NCBI RefSeq assembly: GCF_018982965.1
Contig: NZ_JACBYP010000075.1
Coordinates: forward strand, 1 to 42,448
Source of the DNA: Streptomyces mayonensis
GTDB lineage: Bacteria; Actinomycetota; Actinomycetes; Streptomycetales; Streptomycetaceae
DNA length: 42,448 bases
Direction: 5' to 3'
The stretch's first letter is position 1, and each line of letters begins with the position of its first letter. The notes below the pieces were generated by a model that did no database searches, was not told where the DNA came from, and saw only the letters and a program-made list of their open reading frames with translations. Position numbers and translations under genes: made by a program. Below, one piece after another: positions 6,882 through 15,550 of this stretch.

Positions 6882-9800
6882 TCAGCAGGTCTTCCGGTAG
6901 GGCAGCCGGGGCAGGAGTTCCCGCCAGCGGGCGGGTGTGAGGTCGCCGCCGGTGCGGGCGCAGACCTGACGGAGTGCCCGGTCGGGGTCCAGTGTCCAGA
7001 TCCTGGCCGTGAGGTCGTTGCCCGCCGAGGCCAGGGTCTCGCCGTCCGGCGCGAACGCGACCGAGGTGACCGTGTCCTGATGGCCGGTGAGGGCGTTGCC
7101 GTGGGCCGCGGCGCGGGCGGGGTCGGCCACGTCCCACAGGCGCACCGCGTGGTCCTCGCCGCCGCTGGCGAGGGTGCGGCCGTCCGGCGCGAAGGACACG
7201 GAGGTGACGCCGCCGCGGTGCCCGGTCAGCTCCCCGCCCAGGGGCCGGGCCCGGCCGGGGTCGGTGACGTCCCAGAGCCGTACCGTGCGGTCCCGGCCGC
7301 CGGTGGCGAGGACGTGTCCCTTCGGCGCGAAGGCGACCGAGTTGACCCAGTCCCCGTGGGCGGTCAGGGGTTCGCCGAGGGGGCGGGCGCGCTCCCGGTC
7401 GCGCACGTCCCACAGCCGGGCCGTCTTGTCCTGGCTGCCGGTGGCGAGGGTGTGCCCGCCGGGGTCGAAGGCCACGGAGCCGACCCAGTCGGTGTGCCCG
7501 GTCAGGGGGTCGCCCACGGAACGCACGTCGTGGGGATCGCGTACGTCCCACAGGCGTACCCGCTCGTCCACGCCGCCGGTGGCGAGGGTCCTGCCGTCCG
7601 GTGCGAAGGCTGCGGCGAGGACGCCGCCGTGGTGGGCGTCCGGCAGGGTGGCGGCGGCCACGGGGCGGGCCGGGTCGGAGACGTCCCACAGCCGCAGGGT
7701 GCCGTCCTCGGCGCCCGACGCGACGGTGCGGCCGTCGGGGGCGAAGGCCACGGCGAGGACGGGCGCACCGTGACCGGCGAGGGGCCGGGGCAGGGGGCGC
7801 GGCCGGCCGGGCCGGCGGACGTCCCAGAGCCTGACCAGTCCGTCGTCCGTGCTGGCGGCGGCCAGCAGCCTGCCCGTGGGGTCGTGGGCCACGGAGGTGA
7901 CCGGGTTGGTGAAGTCGGTGAGGACGGTGTCCGGCAGGTGCCACAGGCGGACGCTGCGGTCGGCGCCGGTGGTGGCGAGGGTGCGGCCGTCCGGGCCGTA
8001 GGCGAGGTCCCACAGTCCCTCCGTGTGCCCGGTCAGCGGTTCGCCGATCTGGTGCGGGTAGGCGGGGTTGGCGACGTTCCAGAGGATCACGGTGTCGTCC
8101 TGTGCCGCGCTGGCCAGGGTGTGTCCGTCCGGGGAGAACGCCACGGACCACACGGCACCGGTGTGCGCGGTCAGCGGTTCCCCCAGCGGGCGCAGGCCGC
8201 CGCCGTCCGACCCGCCGAGGTCACCACCGTCCGACCCGGCAGAGTCACCACCGCCCGACCCGCCGGAGTCGCCGCCGTCCGTCCCGCCGGAGTCGCCCCG
8301 CACCTCCCACAGGCGCACCGTGTCGTCGTAGCCGGCGCTGGCGAGGGTGTCGCCGTCCGGGGAGAACGCCACCGACCAGACCGCCTCGTCGTGGGCGTGC
8401 CGTGGCTCGCCGAGAGCGGTCGGTCCGGCGGAGCGGTCGGCCCGCCACAGCCGTACGGTGCCGGTGTGTCCGGCGGTGGCCAGGGTGCGGCCGTCCGGCG
8501 CGAAGGCGACGTCGCGGACGCTGCGCGCGTCGGCGCGGGCGGGCTTGCCGAGGGGTGCGGGCGCGGCCGGGTGGCCCAGGTCCCACAGGCGGAGGGTGCC
8601 GTCGTCCCCCGAGGTGGCGAGGGTGCGGCCGTCGGGGGCGAAGGCCACGGAGGTGACGGACTCGCCGTCGTGGCTCACCAGGGGCGGGCCCAGCGGCTTC
8701 GGCCGGGTGCGGTCCCGGGCGTCCCACAGCCGGATGCCGCCGTCGTGTCCGGCCGCCGCCAGCACGGTGCCGTCCGGGGAGAACGCCACGGCTCCCACCG
8801 GCCCGCCCGCGATCCGCAGCGAGGCGCCGAGTTGCTCGTCCGGGCCGTTCCCGGCGGTGTCCCACAGCCGTACGGTGCCGTCGTGGCCGCCGCTGGCGAG
8901 GGTGCGGCCGTCGGGGGCGAACGCGACGGCGCTGCCGATGTCGCCGTGTCCGGGCAGCCGGGTGGACAGGACCCGGCCCACGTCGGTGGTGAGCGCGGTG
9001 CGCACTTCGGGTGTGCCGCGCATGCCGGACGCGGCCACGTCGAGACGGGCGGACAGGGCGGCGTTGGTGCCGCGCAGCCGGTCGGCCTCGGCGGTGATCC
9101 GGCCGAAGACGGCCTCGTCCCGTTCGGTCTGTGCGGTGTCCCGCAGGCGCAGGGCGACGACCGCGGTGGCCGAGGCGACCAGTACCAGCAGGGCGAGGGT
9201 CGCCGACAGTGCGCGCCGCCGCCACAGCGCGCGTCTGCGGCGGCCGACGGAGGCGGCCAGGAACTCGCGTTCCGCCGGGGTGAGTTCCTCGTCGCGCCGG
9301 TCGTCCGGGAAGGCGTCGCGGGCTGCGGCCAGGCGTGAGCCCGCGTAGAGCGCGGCGTTCTCCCGGCCCAGGTCCAGCCAGGTGCGGGCGGCCTCGGAGA
9401 GTGCCCGGTGGACGCGGAGCCGGTCGCGTTCGGCGTCGATCCAGCCGCGCAGGCGCGGCCAGGCGGTGATGAGGGCCTCGTGGGCGAGTTCGACGGTGCC
9501 GTCGTCGAGGGTGAGCAGCCGGGCGGCGACCAGCCGGTCCAGGACGGCGCGGGTGCCGTCCGGGTCGCCGAGGTCGAGTTCCGCGTGCTCGGCGGGGCGC
9601 CGGGTGTCGGGGGTGCCGTCACCGGGGGCGACCAGCCGCAGCAGGATCAGGCGGGCCAGTTCGGCCTGGGGCGCGGTGAGTTCGCCGTACACCTCCTCGG
9701 CGGTGCGGACGACGGCGCCGCGCAGTCCGCCGGCCGTCTCGTAGGCGGACTCGGTCAGGGTGCGGCCGGTGCGGTGGCGCCAGGTCTCGAGGAGCGCGTG

Positions 9801-10766
9801 CGACATCAGCGGCAGTCCGCCGGGCGCGTCCTCGACCTCGTCCAGGAGCCGCGCGGTCAGGGCGCGTTCGACGACCAGTCCCTCGGCGGCGGCCGGGCGG
9901 ACGACGGCCTGGCGCAGCTCCTCGCGACTCATCGGACCGGCGAGCAGCGTCGCGTCCTGCAACGCGGCGGTGAGCGCCGGGTGTTCGGCGCAGCGGCCGA
10001 GGAAGTCGGCGCGTACGGCGACGACGACGCGCAGGGCGCCGCCGGGCCGGGCGGCGGTGAGGAGGCGGTCGACGAAGGCGTCCCGCTCGGCCGGGTCGGT
10101 GCAGAGGGTGTACAGCTCCTCGAACTGGTCGACGATCAGCCAGGTGTCCGCGCCGGGCTGCGCGTCCGGTACGGGGTCCAGCCGGTCGGCGTGGGTGCGC
10201 AGCGGGGTGGCGCCGGGGGTGAGGACGCGTACGGCCGCGGGGGCGGCGGGTGCGTCGGGGCCGGTCTGCGGGGTGCGCAGGCGCGGGATCAGACCGGCCC
10301 GCAGGAGGCTGGACTTGCCGCTTCCGGAGGGGCCGAAGACGGCCGTGAAGCGGTGTGCTCGGGTGAGTCCGGCCAGCCGGTCCACCAGGGCGTCGCGGCC
10401 GAAGAAGAGGGCGGCGTCGTCCGGTTCGTAGCGGGTCAGGCCCCGGTACGGCGGTCGTCCCTCCTGGCCTGCGGTGGCGAGGGCGGCGGCCTCGGCACTC
10501 GCCTCCCGCCAGCGCCGCTCCCACTCCTCCGGGTCGCCGCCGCAGACGTCGACGTACGCCAGGGTGACCGCGAGGGTGGGCAGTTGCCGTCCGGCGGCCG
10601 CCTGCGACAGGGCGGTCACCGAGAAGGGGACCTTGTCCGCCATCGTCCGGTACGTCGGGCGTCCCACCGACTCGCGCAGCGCGCGGAGTTCCGCGGCGAA
10701 GCGCTGCACCGGTCCGGCCGAGGGGTCGAGCCCCCGCTCCCGGCGTCCCACTCCGCTTCCGCCCAC
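6882..10766 (-). CDS. HTH-STAND NTPase with transmembrane helix and 14 WD40 repeats
   Basis: A 1294-residue protein. Residues ~15-80 resemble an Xre-type helix-turn-helix (VQRFAAELRALRESVGRPTYRTMAD...LSQAAAGRQLPTL). A nSTAND-type NTPase follows: Walker A GPSGSGKSS at 145-153 and Walker B WLIVDQFEEL near 210. About 525-550 carries a membrane helix (LSATLALLVLVASATAVVAL). From ~610 there are 14 WD repeats (FAPDGRTLATGG...VRLWDV), enough for two seven-bladed propellers. Repeat 5 carries an acidic Gly/Ser/Asp insert of about 35 residues. The start is GTG 10766; a longer frame to 10871 is Arg/Pro-rich and unlikely. Such proteins act as signalling scaffolds or conflict-system NTPases; its partner is unknown. 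Confidence 0.92.
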   Translation of the reverse strand: MGGSGVGRRERGLDPSAGPVQRFAAELRALRESVGRPTYRTMADKVPFSVTALSQAAAGRQLPTLAVTLAYVDVCGGDPEEWERRWREASAEAAALATAGQEGRPPYRGLTRYEPDDAALFFGRDALVDRLAGLTRAHRFTAVFGPSGSGKSSLLRAGLIPRLRTPQTGPDAPAAPAAVRVLTPGATPLRTHADRLDPVPDAQPGADTWLIVDQFEELYTLCTDPAERDAFVDRLLTAARPGGALRVVVAVRADFLGRCAEHPALTAALQDATLLAGPMSREELRQAVVRPAAAEGLVVERALTARLLDEVEDAPGGLPLMSHALLETWRHRTGRTLTESAYETAGGLRGAVVRTAEEVYGELTAPQAELARLILLRLVAPGDGTPDTRRPAEHAELDLGDPDGTRAVLDRLVAARLLTLDDGTVELAHEALITAWPRLRGWIDAERDRLRVHRALSEAARTWLDLGRENAALYAGSRLAAARDAFPDDRRDEELTPAEREFLAASVGRRRRALWRRRALSATLALLVLVASATAVVALRLRDTAQTERDEAVFGRITAEADRLRGTNAALSARLDVAASGMRGTPEVRTALTTDVGRVLSTRLPGHGDIGSAVAFAPDGRTLASGGHDGTVRLWDTAGNGPDEQLGASLRIAGGPVGAVAFSPDGTVLAAAGHDGGIRLWDARDRTRPKPLGPPLVSHDGESVTSVAFAPDGRTLATSGDDGTLRLWDLGHPAAPAPLGKPARADARSVRDVAFAPDGRTLATAGHTGTVRLWRADRSAGPTALGEPRHAHDEAVWSVAFSPDGDTLASAGYDDTVRLWEVRGDSGGTDGGDSGGSGGGDSAGSDGGDLGGSDGGGLRPLGEPLTAHTGAVWSVAFSPDGHTLASAAQDDTVILWNVANPAYPHQIGEPLTGHTEGLWDLAYGPDGRTLATTGADRSVRLWHLPDTVLTDFTNPVTSVAHDPTGRLLAAASTDDGLVRLWDVRRPGRPRPLPRPLAGHGAPVLAVAFAPDGRTVASGAEDGTLRLWDVSDPARPVAAATLPDAHHGGVLAAAFAPDGRTLATGGVDERVRLWDVRDPHDVRSVGDPLTGHTDWVGSVAFDPGGHTLATGSQDKTARLWDVRDRERARPLGEPLTAHGDWVNSVAFAPKGHVLATGGRDRTVRLWDVTDPGRARPLGGELTGHRGGVTSVSFAPDGRTLASGGEDHAVRLWDVADPARAAAHGNALTGHQDTVTSVAFAPDGETLASAGNDLTARIWTLDPDRALRQVCARTGGDLTPARWRELLPRLPYRKTC
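8199..8296. repeat. Tandem repeat encoding an acidic GDSGGSDG-type insert
   Basis: About four degenerate 24-bp units, each with a GTCCGACCCG-like core, translate on the minus strand to GDSGG/SDGGDLGG-type octads between WD repeats 5 and 6. The surrounding blades are intact, so the insert is probably an exposed loop. Confidence 0.75.
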
Positions 10767-11093
10767 GTGTCCCCGCCCCCGCCGTCGCTCCCGGTCCCCG
10801 TCCGGGCGCCCACGGTAGGGAGGCGCGGGTGGGGCGGCAAGCCGACGGGGGCGCGGCGGCGCGCGGCGCACGCGGAGTTCACGCTCCCTTCACTCCGGTT
10901 ACGCACTTGCGGCGGCCGGCCGGGGTGTTTCGCGCCGTCCGCGCCGTTCCGCATTGTTCAGCGCCGGGTTCCGGGCTGCTGAACAACGGGGCCCCGCGGT
11001 GGAATCGGTGCTTCGGGGGAGTGCGGGGCGGCGTGTTTCCCGGTCCGTCCGGGCCGGGCGCCACCCCGCACCCAGACATGAGGGAGTGATCCG
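10767..11093. promoter_or_regulatory. Divergent intergenic region with a 9-base inverted repeat
   Basis: No gene is supported. TTGTTCAGC (10954-10962) and GCTGAACAA (10978-10986) form a perfect 9-base inverted repeat with a 15-base spacer that is itself GC-rich and partly self-complementary. It lies about 110 bases before the ATG at 11094 and about 190 bases before the WD40 gene start, so it may be an operator or a hairpin. No clear promoter hexamers were recognised. Confidence 0.5.
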
Positions 11094-11486
11094 ATGATCG
11101 TCGAGGGGAGCCGCCGCCCGCGGAGCGTGACTCCGGCGGTGGTGCTGGTGATGCTGGGAACCCTGGTCGCGGCGACCACGGCGGCCGGCCCGCAGCAGGC
11201 GGCAACCCTGGTGCTCCTGCTGGTGGCGGTCTGCTTCTGGTTCGCGGTGCGGGCGGGCCGCGGCCGGCGCGGCGCCCGGACCGCGGTGACCTGCCTGACC
11301 GCGGGGATCCTCGTCCTCTGCGCGCCGTTCGCGCTCGACGATCCGCTGTACGGAGGCGCCACGCTGCTGCTGGCCGCCGTCCTCGCGGTGCCGGGCGTGG
11401 TCCTGCTGTACCTGCCGGACGCCGACGCGTACCTCCGGGCCCGCAGCGGGGAGCACGCCGAGAACGCCGAGGGTGTCGAGGGATGA
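11094..11486 (+). CDS. Small four-helix membrane protein, unknown function
   Basis: A 130-residue protein with four hydrophobic segments at about residues 13-31 (TPAVVLVMLGTLVAATT), 36-53 (AATLVLLLVAVCFWFAV), 62-80 (TAVTCLTAGILVLCAPFAL) and 86-106 (GGATLLLAAVLAVPGVVLLYL), ending in a short acidic tail. ATG 11094 has AGGGAG upstream. Its stop overlaps the next start as ATGA, so it is coupled to the larger membrane protein that follows. No family was recognised; the pair probably works together at the membrane. Confidence 0.8.
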   Translation: MIVEGSRRPRSVTPAVVLVMLGTLVAATTAAGPQQAATLVLLLVAVCFWFAVRAGRGRRGARTAVTCLTAGILVLCAPFALDDPLYGGATLLLAAVLAVPGVVLLYLPDADAYLRARSGEHAENAEGVEG

Positions 11487-13060
11487 CGCGTCCGCCGTAC
11501 GAGTACGAGGGGGACGAGTGGCAGGGACCGGACGATCCGGAGGCCGAGCGTCTGGGACTCCGCAGTCCTGGTGGTCCTGGTGGTCCTGGTGGTCGCGAGG
11601 GTCACGGCGGTCCCGGTGATACCGACGGTCACGGCGGTCTCGGTGATACCGGCGGTCCCGGCGTCTGGAATCCCGCACCCGGTTACGGGCGGCCCGCGCC
11701 GCCCGAGCCGCGCGTGCCCGATCCGCTCGCCGTCGCCGTCGGCAACGCCTCGCTGCTCGGGATCGGCTACCTGCTCATGAACCGTCGCGGGCTGTTCTGG
11801 TCCGCCGCGCCGGTCACGGTGGCGGTGTGGTGGCTGACGTACGCGACCGCCGCGACGTGGTCCGAAGTGCTCCTGGTCCTGTGGTGGGCGGCGGTCGTCG
11901 CGCACGGCCTGTGGCTGGCGCGGCGGCACCCGTCGGCGGGCCCGCGCCGCGGGCAGCGGGTGCTGGCACTCGCGCTGACCGTCCCGGTGCTGGCGGCCGC
12001 CGGGTGGGTGCGGGCCGACGCGTACGGGATCGAGGACGCCGTCGCCGGCGCCCGCGCGGACGGCGACTGCGGGGCCGCGGTGGACGCCCAGGACGGGGTG
12101 CGGTTCCGGCACCGGCTCCTCGCCGCGCCGGCGGCCGCCCGGGGTGACGCGGTGGTCGTCACGTGCGAGCGGCTGGACACGGCCGAGGGCTACCTGAGCA
12201 CCGCGCTGACCGGTGACCTGGACTCGCTGGAGACCGGCTTCGCCCGGCTCGGCGGGGTCCTCGGCGAACCCGGCAACGAGCGGACCGTCGAGGCCGCCCT
12301 GAAGGACTTCCTCGGGCAGCTGCCCACCGACGACGGCTGCGTGACCATGAGCATCGCGGACTGGCTGCGGAAGCGCGAGGACGGACCGCGGGACCTGACC
12401 GGCCCCGCCGCGGCCACCGCGGCCCGGATAACCCCCGGGGCACTGGTGAAGTGCGGCGACGCCCTCCTGGCGGACAACCGGTGGGCGGACGCGCAGGACC
12501 GCTACCAGCGGCTGCTCGACGACCACCCGGGCGACGCACGCGCGGACGACGCACGCGAGGGCGTACGGAAGGCGGGCCTCGCGATCGAACTGAACCGGGT
12601 CGAGAACCTGGTCACGGCGGCGGACAGCATGGGCTCCGGATACTGCGGGAAACCGGCGAAGTACTCGGCGGCCCCGGCCTATCGCAAGGGCAAGAGCGGC
12701 GTCGTGTTCGCCGGCGACACCGAGTACACCGACAAGCTGCCCGAGAAGTGGCTGGCGGGCACCGCCGCTGCCGCCCTGGTGGTGTGCACGGGCGAGGCGA
12801 AGTCGGGGGACGCCATCGAGACGTGCCAGTACCGGGGCCACGACGGACGGATCGGCAGTGTCCGGTTCAACAAGCTGGCGGTACGGGTCAAGGCGTACGC
12901 GCTGCGGACCGGGAAGCTGGTGACCGACCGGACGGTGCAGATGAACGGCGAGAGCTGCCCCGGTGTCCTCCGGTACTTCGGCGAACTGCCGTCGCAGATG
13001 GCCGCCACACCCTCGGACGCGGACGTGCGTGACGCCTTCGGGCCGGTGATCGGGCGCTGA
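11483..13060 (+). CDS. Membrane protein with TPR-like extracytoplasmic region, unknown
   Basis: A 525-residue protein. Residues ~28-62 are a Gly-rich repetitive linker (GGPGGPGG, GHGGPGDTDGHGG). About 80-185 contains four membrane segments (ASLLGIGYLLMNRRGLFW, VAVWWLTYATAAT, VLLVLWWAAVVAHGLWL, VLALALTVPVLAAAGWV). The remaining ~340 residues are probably outside the cell and include a TPR-like stretch near 325-355 (ALLADNRWADAQDRYQRLLDDHPGDARA) and several cysteines. ATG 11483 overlaps the preceding stop by 4 bases. No named family was recognised. The C-terminal YRGHDGRIGSVRFNKLAVRV region has no function that can be read from the sequence. Confidence 0.85.
   Translation: MTRPPYEYEGDEWQGPDDPEAERLGLRSPGGPGGPGGREGHGGPGDTDGHGGLGDTGGPGVWNPAPGYGRPAPPEPRVPDPLAVAVGNASLLGIGYLLMNRRGLFWSAAPVTVAVWWLTYATAATWSEVLLVLWWAAVVAHGLWLARRHPSAGPRRGQRVLALALTVPVLAAAGWVRADAYGIEDAVAGARADGDCGAAVDAQDGVRFRHRLLAAPAAARGDAVVVTCERLDTAEGYLSTALTGDLDSLETGFARLGGVLGEPGNERTVEAALKDFLGQLPTDDGCVTMSIADWLRKREDGPRDLTGPAAATAARITPGALVKCGDALLADNRWADAQDRYQRLLDDHPGDARADDAREGVRKAGLAIELNRVENLVTAADSMGSGYCGKPAKYSAAPAYRKGKSGVVFAGDTEYTDKLPEKWLAGTAAAALVVCTGEAKSGDAIETCQYRGHDGRIGSVRFNKLAVRVKAYALRTGKLVTDRTVQMNGESCPGVLRYFGELPSQMAATPSDADVRDAFGPVIGR
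11566..11660. repeat. Gly-coding short tandem repeats
   Basis: CTGGTGGTC-type 9-bp units are followed by CACGGCGGT/GATACC-type units in the N-terminal linker of the membrane protein. They encode GGPGGPGG and HGGPGDTDG-like motifs in frame. Confidence 0.8.
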
Positions 13061-13117
13061 CGGCGGCGCGTCACCGGGCCGGGCGGTTGCCGGGCCGCCG
13101 GCGGGGCACCCAGGAGC

Positions 13118-14176
13118 ATGGCCCACGGACGGGACAGGATCCTGGTGACCGGCTGGTTCAGCTTCCTGCACGGGGAGGCGACGGCCGGCGACGTGCTGGC
13201 GCTGCACCGGGTGGAAGAGGTGCTGCGGGGCGCGGGGCTCGCCCACGACGTCGTGTGGAGCCCCGGGTTCCGTGCGGACGGCACGCACTTCTCGGAGGTG
13301 GATCCGGCGGCGTACTCCCGGTTGCTCTTCGTGTGCGGGCCGGTGCACGGGCCCCAGGTGGAGGAGTTGCACCGGCGGTTCGCGCACTGTGTGCGGATCG
13401 CCGTCGGCGTCTCGGTCGTCGACCCCGCCTCCCCGGCCGTCACCGGCTTCGACCGCGTACTCGCCCGCGACGGCAGCGGCAGCGGGCCGGGCCTGGACCT
13501 GTCGGCCCGCGCACCCGGGCTGCCGCGCGTGCCGGTGGTCGGGGTGGTGCTCACCCACGGACAGCACGAGTACGGAGGTCGGCGTCGGCACGCCGAGGTG
13601 GCCGCGGGGCTGACCCGCTGGCTGGCCGGCAAGGACTGTGCCCGGCTGGAGCTGGAGACGCGGCTCGACGCCCACGACTGGCGGCTGTGCGGCACCCCGG
13701 CCCAGCTGGAGTCGGTGCTGGCCCGCCTCGACCTGGTCGTCACCGACCGGCTGCACGGCCTGGTCCTCGCGTTGCGAGCCGGTGTTCCGGCGCTGGTGGT
13801 GGACCCGGTCACGGGCGGCGCGAAGGTGACGGCCCAGGCGCACGCCTGCGGCTGGCCTGCCGTGGTGGCCGCCGAGCGGCTGGTCGGTCGGCGGGTGACC
13901 GGGGAGGCGGAGTACGGGGAGCCGGGATACGGGGAGCCGGGATACGGGGAGCTGGAGTACGGGGAGCCGGAGTACCGAGAGCCGGAGTACGGGGAGCTGG
14001 AGCGCTGGTGGCGGTGGTGTCTGGCCGACGGCCGTGACGAGGCGGCGCGGATCGGCGCCGGGTTCCGGGCGGCCGACGCGGTGGCGGACGCCGCGGACGG
14101 GCTGGTGGCGGTGCTGGGCGCGGGGGCGGGGGCGGGGGCGGCGGCGGGCGGGACCGATCGGCGGCCGGAGGCGTGA
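13118..14176 (+). CDS. Polysaccharide pyruvyl transferase family protein
   Basis: A 352-residue protein of the pyruvyl-transferase (WcaK/CsaB-like) fold. The N-terminus has ILVTGWFSFLHGEATAGDVLAL (glycine-containing first strand-turn-helix), a middle strand VPVVGVVLTHGQH, and the family signature VVTDRLHGLVLALRAGVPALVVDP near residues 207-230. Members transfer pyruvate to hydroxyls of wall or capsular sugars, though many homologues are uncharacterised. Near residues 264-296 an EYGEP-type pentapeptide array interrupts the C-terminal helix region. ATG 13118 has AGGAG immediately upstream, at unusually short spacing. It is transcribed toward the glycan cluster on the other strand; a link to that pathway is possible but unproven. 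Confidence 0.85.
   Translation: MAHGRDRILVTGWFSFLHGEATAGDVLALHRVEEVLRGAGLAHDVVWSPGFRADGTHFSEVDPAAYSRLLFVCGPVHGPQVEELHRRFAHCVRIAVGVSVVDPASPAVTGFDRVLARDGSGSGPGLDLSARAPGLPRVPVVGVVLTHGQHEYGGRRRHAEVAAGLTRWLAGKDCARLELETRLDAHDWRLCGTPAQLESVLARLDLVVTDRLHGLVLALRAGVPALVVDPVTGGAKVTAQAHACGWPAVVAAERLVGRRVTGEAEYGEPGYGEPGYGELEYGEPEYREPEYGELERWWRWCLADGRDEAARIGAGFRAADAVADAADGLVAVLGAGAGAGAAAGGTDRRPEA
13905..14002. repeat. 15-bp tandem repeat encoding EYGEP-type units
   Basis: About six copies of a 15-bp unit like GGAGCCGGGATACGG translate to (E/G)Y(G/R)E(P/L) pentapeptides inside the pyruvyl-transferase-like protein. Units differ at one or two positions. Confidence 0.95.
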
Positions 14177-14287
14177 AGGGCGCGCGACGGCGGCCGCGGG
14201 TGTGGGCTGCCGAGGGGACCGGACCGGTTGAGCCGGGGAGGGGCGGGCACTCGGGCGACCGGTGGTTCGCTCCCGGGAGGAGACAAC

Positions 14288-14596
14288 GTGTCCATCGGCC
14301 GACTCCCCGATCACGAGCAACGCATACTCGACGAGGTCGAGCGGGCGCTGCGCCGCGATCGCCGGCTCGACCGGCGCCTGCGCACGCTGCGGCTCGGCCG
14401 CCGTCCCGACCTCACCCGCGTCGCGGCCTACCGCCCGCGCACCCCGACCGTGCTCCTGCTGCTCGCCCTCTCCGTCACCCTGATGGCCGTCGGCGTCGTC
14501 ACGTCCGAGCCCGGCGTGCTCTGGTCCTTCGCCGCCGTGTGGCCGGTGACGCTGTACGCGGTGTTCCGGCTACTGTGCCGGTGGACGGAGGGTTAG
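14288..14596 (+). CDS. DUF3040 domain membrane protein
   Basis: A 102-residue protein beginning with a DUF3040-type LPDHEQRILDEVERALRRDRRL segment, a basic stretch, then two membrane helices at about residues 53-71 (TVLLLLALSVTLMAVGVV) and 76-93 (VLWSFAAVWPVTLYAVF). The start is GTG 14288 with GGAGGAG upstream; an ATG further out at 14228 has no suitable ribosome site. The function of DUF3040 proteins is unknown. It is convergent with the glycan operon, separated by 57 bases holding a small GAGCCC/GGGCTC hairpin (14598-14617). Confidence 0.85.
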   Translation: MSIGRLPDHEQRILDEVERALRRDRRLDRRLRTLRLGRRPDLTRVAAYRPRTPTVLLLLALSVTLMAVGVVTSEPGVLWSFAAVWPVTLYAVFRLLCRWTEG

Positions 14597-14597
14597 G

Positions 14598-14617
14598 GAG
14601 CCCTGGTCCCGGGGCTC
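14598..14617. terminator. Weak hairpin between convergent genes
   Basis: GAGCCC (14598-14603) pairs with GGGCTC (14612-14617) over an 8-base loop, just after the DUF3040 stop codon. It is short for a Streptomyces terminator, so the call is tentative. Confidence 0.4.
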
Positions 14618-14653
14618 AGGTCCCAGGCCCGGTCAGCCGGTGCAGATGCCCGC

Positions 14654-15550
14654 TCAGCCGGTGTAGCTGCGGGCCGTCGAGTCGCGCTGGGCCGGCTCCA
14701 GTGAGCGCAGGCGGGCCTCGACCTCCGGCGGCAGCACCCGGCGTTCGCGCAGCACCCACGGCAGGGCGGCCGTCGCCTCGGCGAAGGCGCGCAGCGACGC
14801 GGCGTCGCGGGGGACGGTGCGGGCCAGGTGGAGGGTACGGCGCAGGGCGGGACCGGCGGGACGGCGCAGCCAGGTGAACCACAGGGTGTTGCGGATCCCG
14901 TGCGCCCGCCGCAGGGTCGCGTCCCGCACCCGGGACGGCCGGTGGTGGATGGTCAGGTGGTCGGCGTACGTCAGCCACCAGCCGTTCGCCGCCAGGTCGG
15001 CCGCGAGCAGCTCCTCCTCACCGCCCAGCCACAGCCGGGGGTGGAAGCCGCCCGCGGCGCGGAAGGCGTCGGTGCGCAGCACGGTCGCGGCGGCGAGGAA
15101 GGAACCGAGCGCCGGTCCGGGGAGCCAGTCGGGGCGGGGTACGGGCGAGTCGCGCAGTTCCCGGACGATCGGGTCCTCGGTGCCGTCCGGTTCGACCATG
15201 ATGCGGGCGGTGACCGTGCCGACGGCCGGGTGCCGGTCGAGCAGGTCGGCGGCCGCGGACAGGGAGCCCGGGCCCCACCAGGAGTCGTCGTCGCAGAACG
15301 CCACGTAGGGCGTGCGGACGTGGCGGACCGCGAGGTTGCGGCCCACGGCGCCGAGGTTGCGGCCCGGTCGCAGGAGCCGTACCCGCGGGTGGAGACGGGC
15401 GACGGCGTCGGCCGTGCCGTCGGTGGAGGCGTTGTCGGTGACGATCGCCGGGGGGCGTTCCGGGAGTTCGGCCAGGCGGTCCAGGGTGTGCAGGAGTTCG
15501 GGGCACCGGTTGTGGGTGATGACGACGACGGTGGTCCGGGTGTCGGTCAT
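14654..15550 (-). CDS. Glycosyltransferase family 2
   Basis: A 298-residue GT-A enzyme. TTVVVITHNRCPELLHTLDRL begins the nucleotide-sugar domain, VTDNASTDGTADAV follows, and VAFCDDDSWWGPGSL carries the DxD-type metal site near residues 92-95. Later LWLGGEEELLAADLAANGWWL gives the acceptor-side ED-type acidic motif. It has no membrane helix and is probably cytoplasmic. ATG 15550 overlaps the preceding stop by 4 bases. It is the last gene of the 11-gene overlapping chain and is similar to its upstream neighbour, suggesting duplication. Donor and acceptor are unknown. Confidence 0.93.
   Translation of the reverse strand: MTDTRTTVVVITHNRCPELLHTLDRLAELPERPPAIVTDNASTDGTADAVARLHPRVRLLRPGRNLGAVGRNLAVRHVRTPYVAFCDDDSWWGPGSLSAAADLLDRHPAVGTVTARIMVEPDGTEDPIVRELRDSPVPRPDWLPGPALGSFLAAATVLRTDAFRAAGGFHPRLWLGGEEELLAADLAANGWWLTYADHLTIHHRPSRVRDATLRRAHGIRNTLWFTWLRRPAGPALRRTLHLARTVPRDAASLRAFAEATAALPWVLRERRVLPPEVEARLRSLEPAQRDSTARSYTG

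Noticed and set aside
10767..10871. Longer N-terminus of the WD40 protein
   Set aside because: The extra 35 residues are Pro/Arg-rich with no domain, and GTG 10766 begins the plausible N-terminal sequence.
10877..10902. Possible third copy of the ECF promoter upstream of the WD40 gene (CGTAAC then GTGAAC on the minus strand)
   Set aside because: Only the -35-like part matches; the downstream element differs from GTGTCCAAC and the distance to the gene start is over 100 bases.
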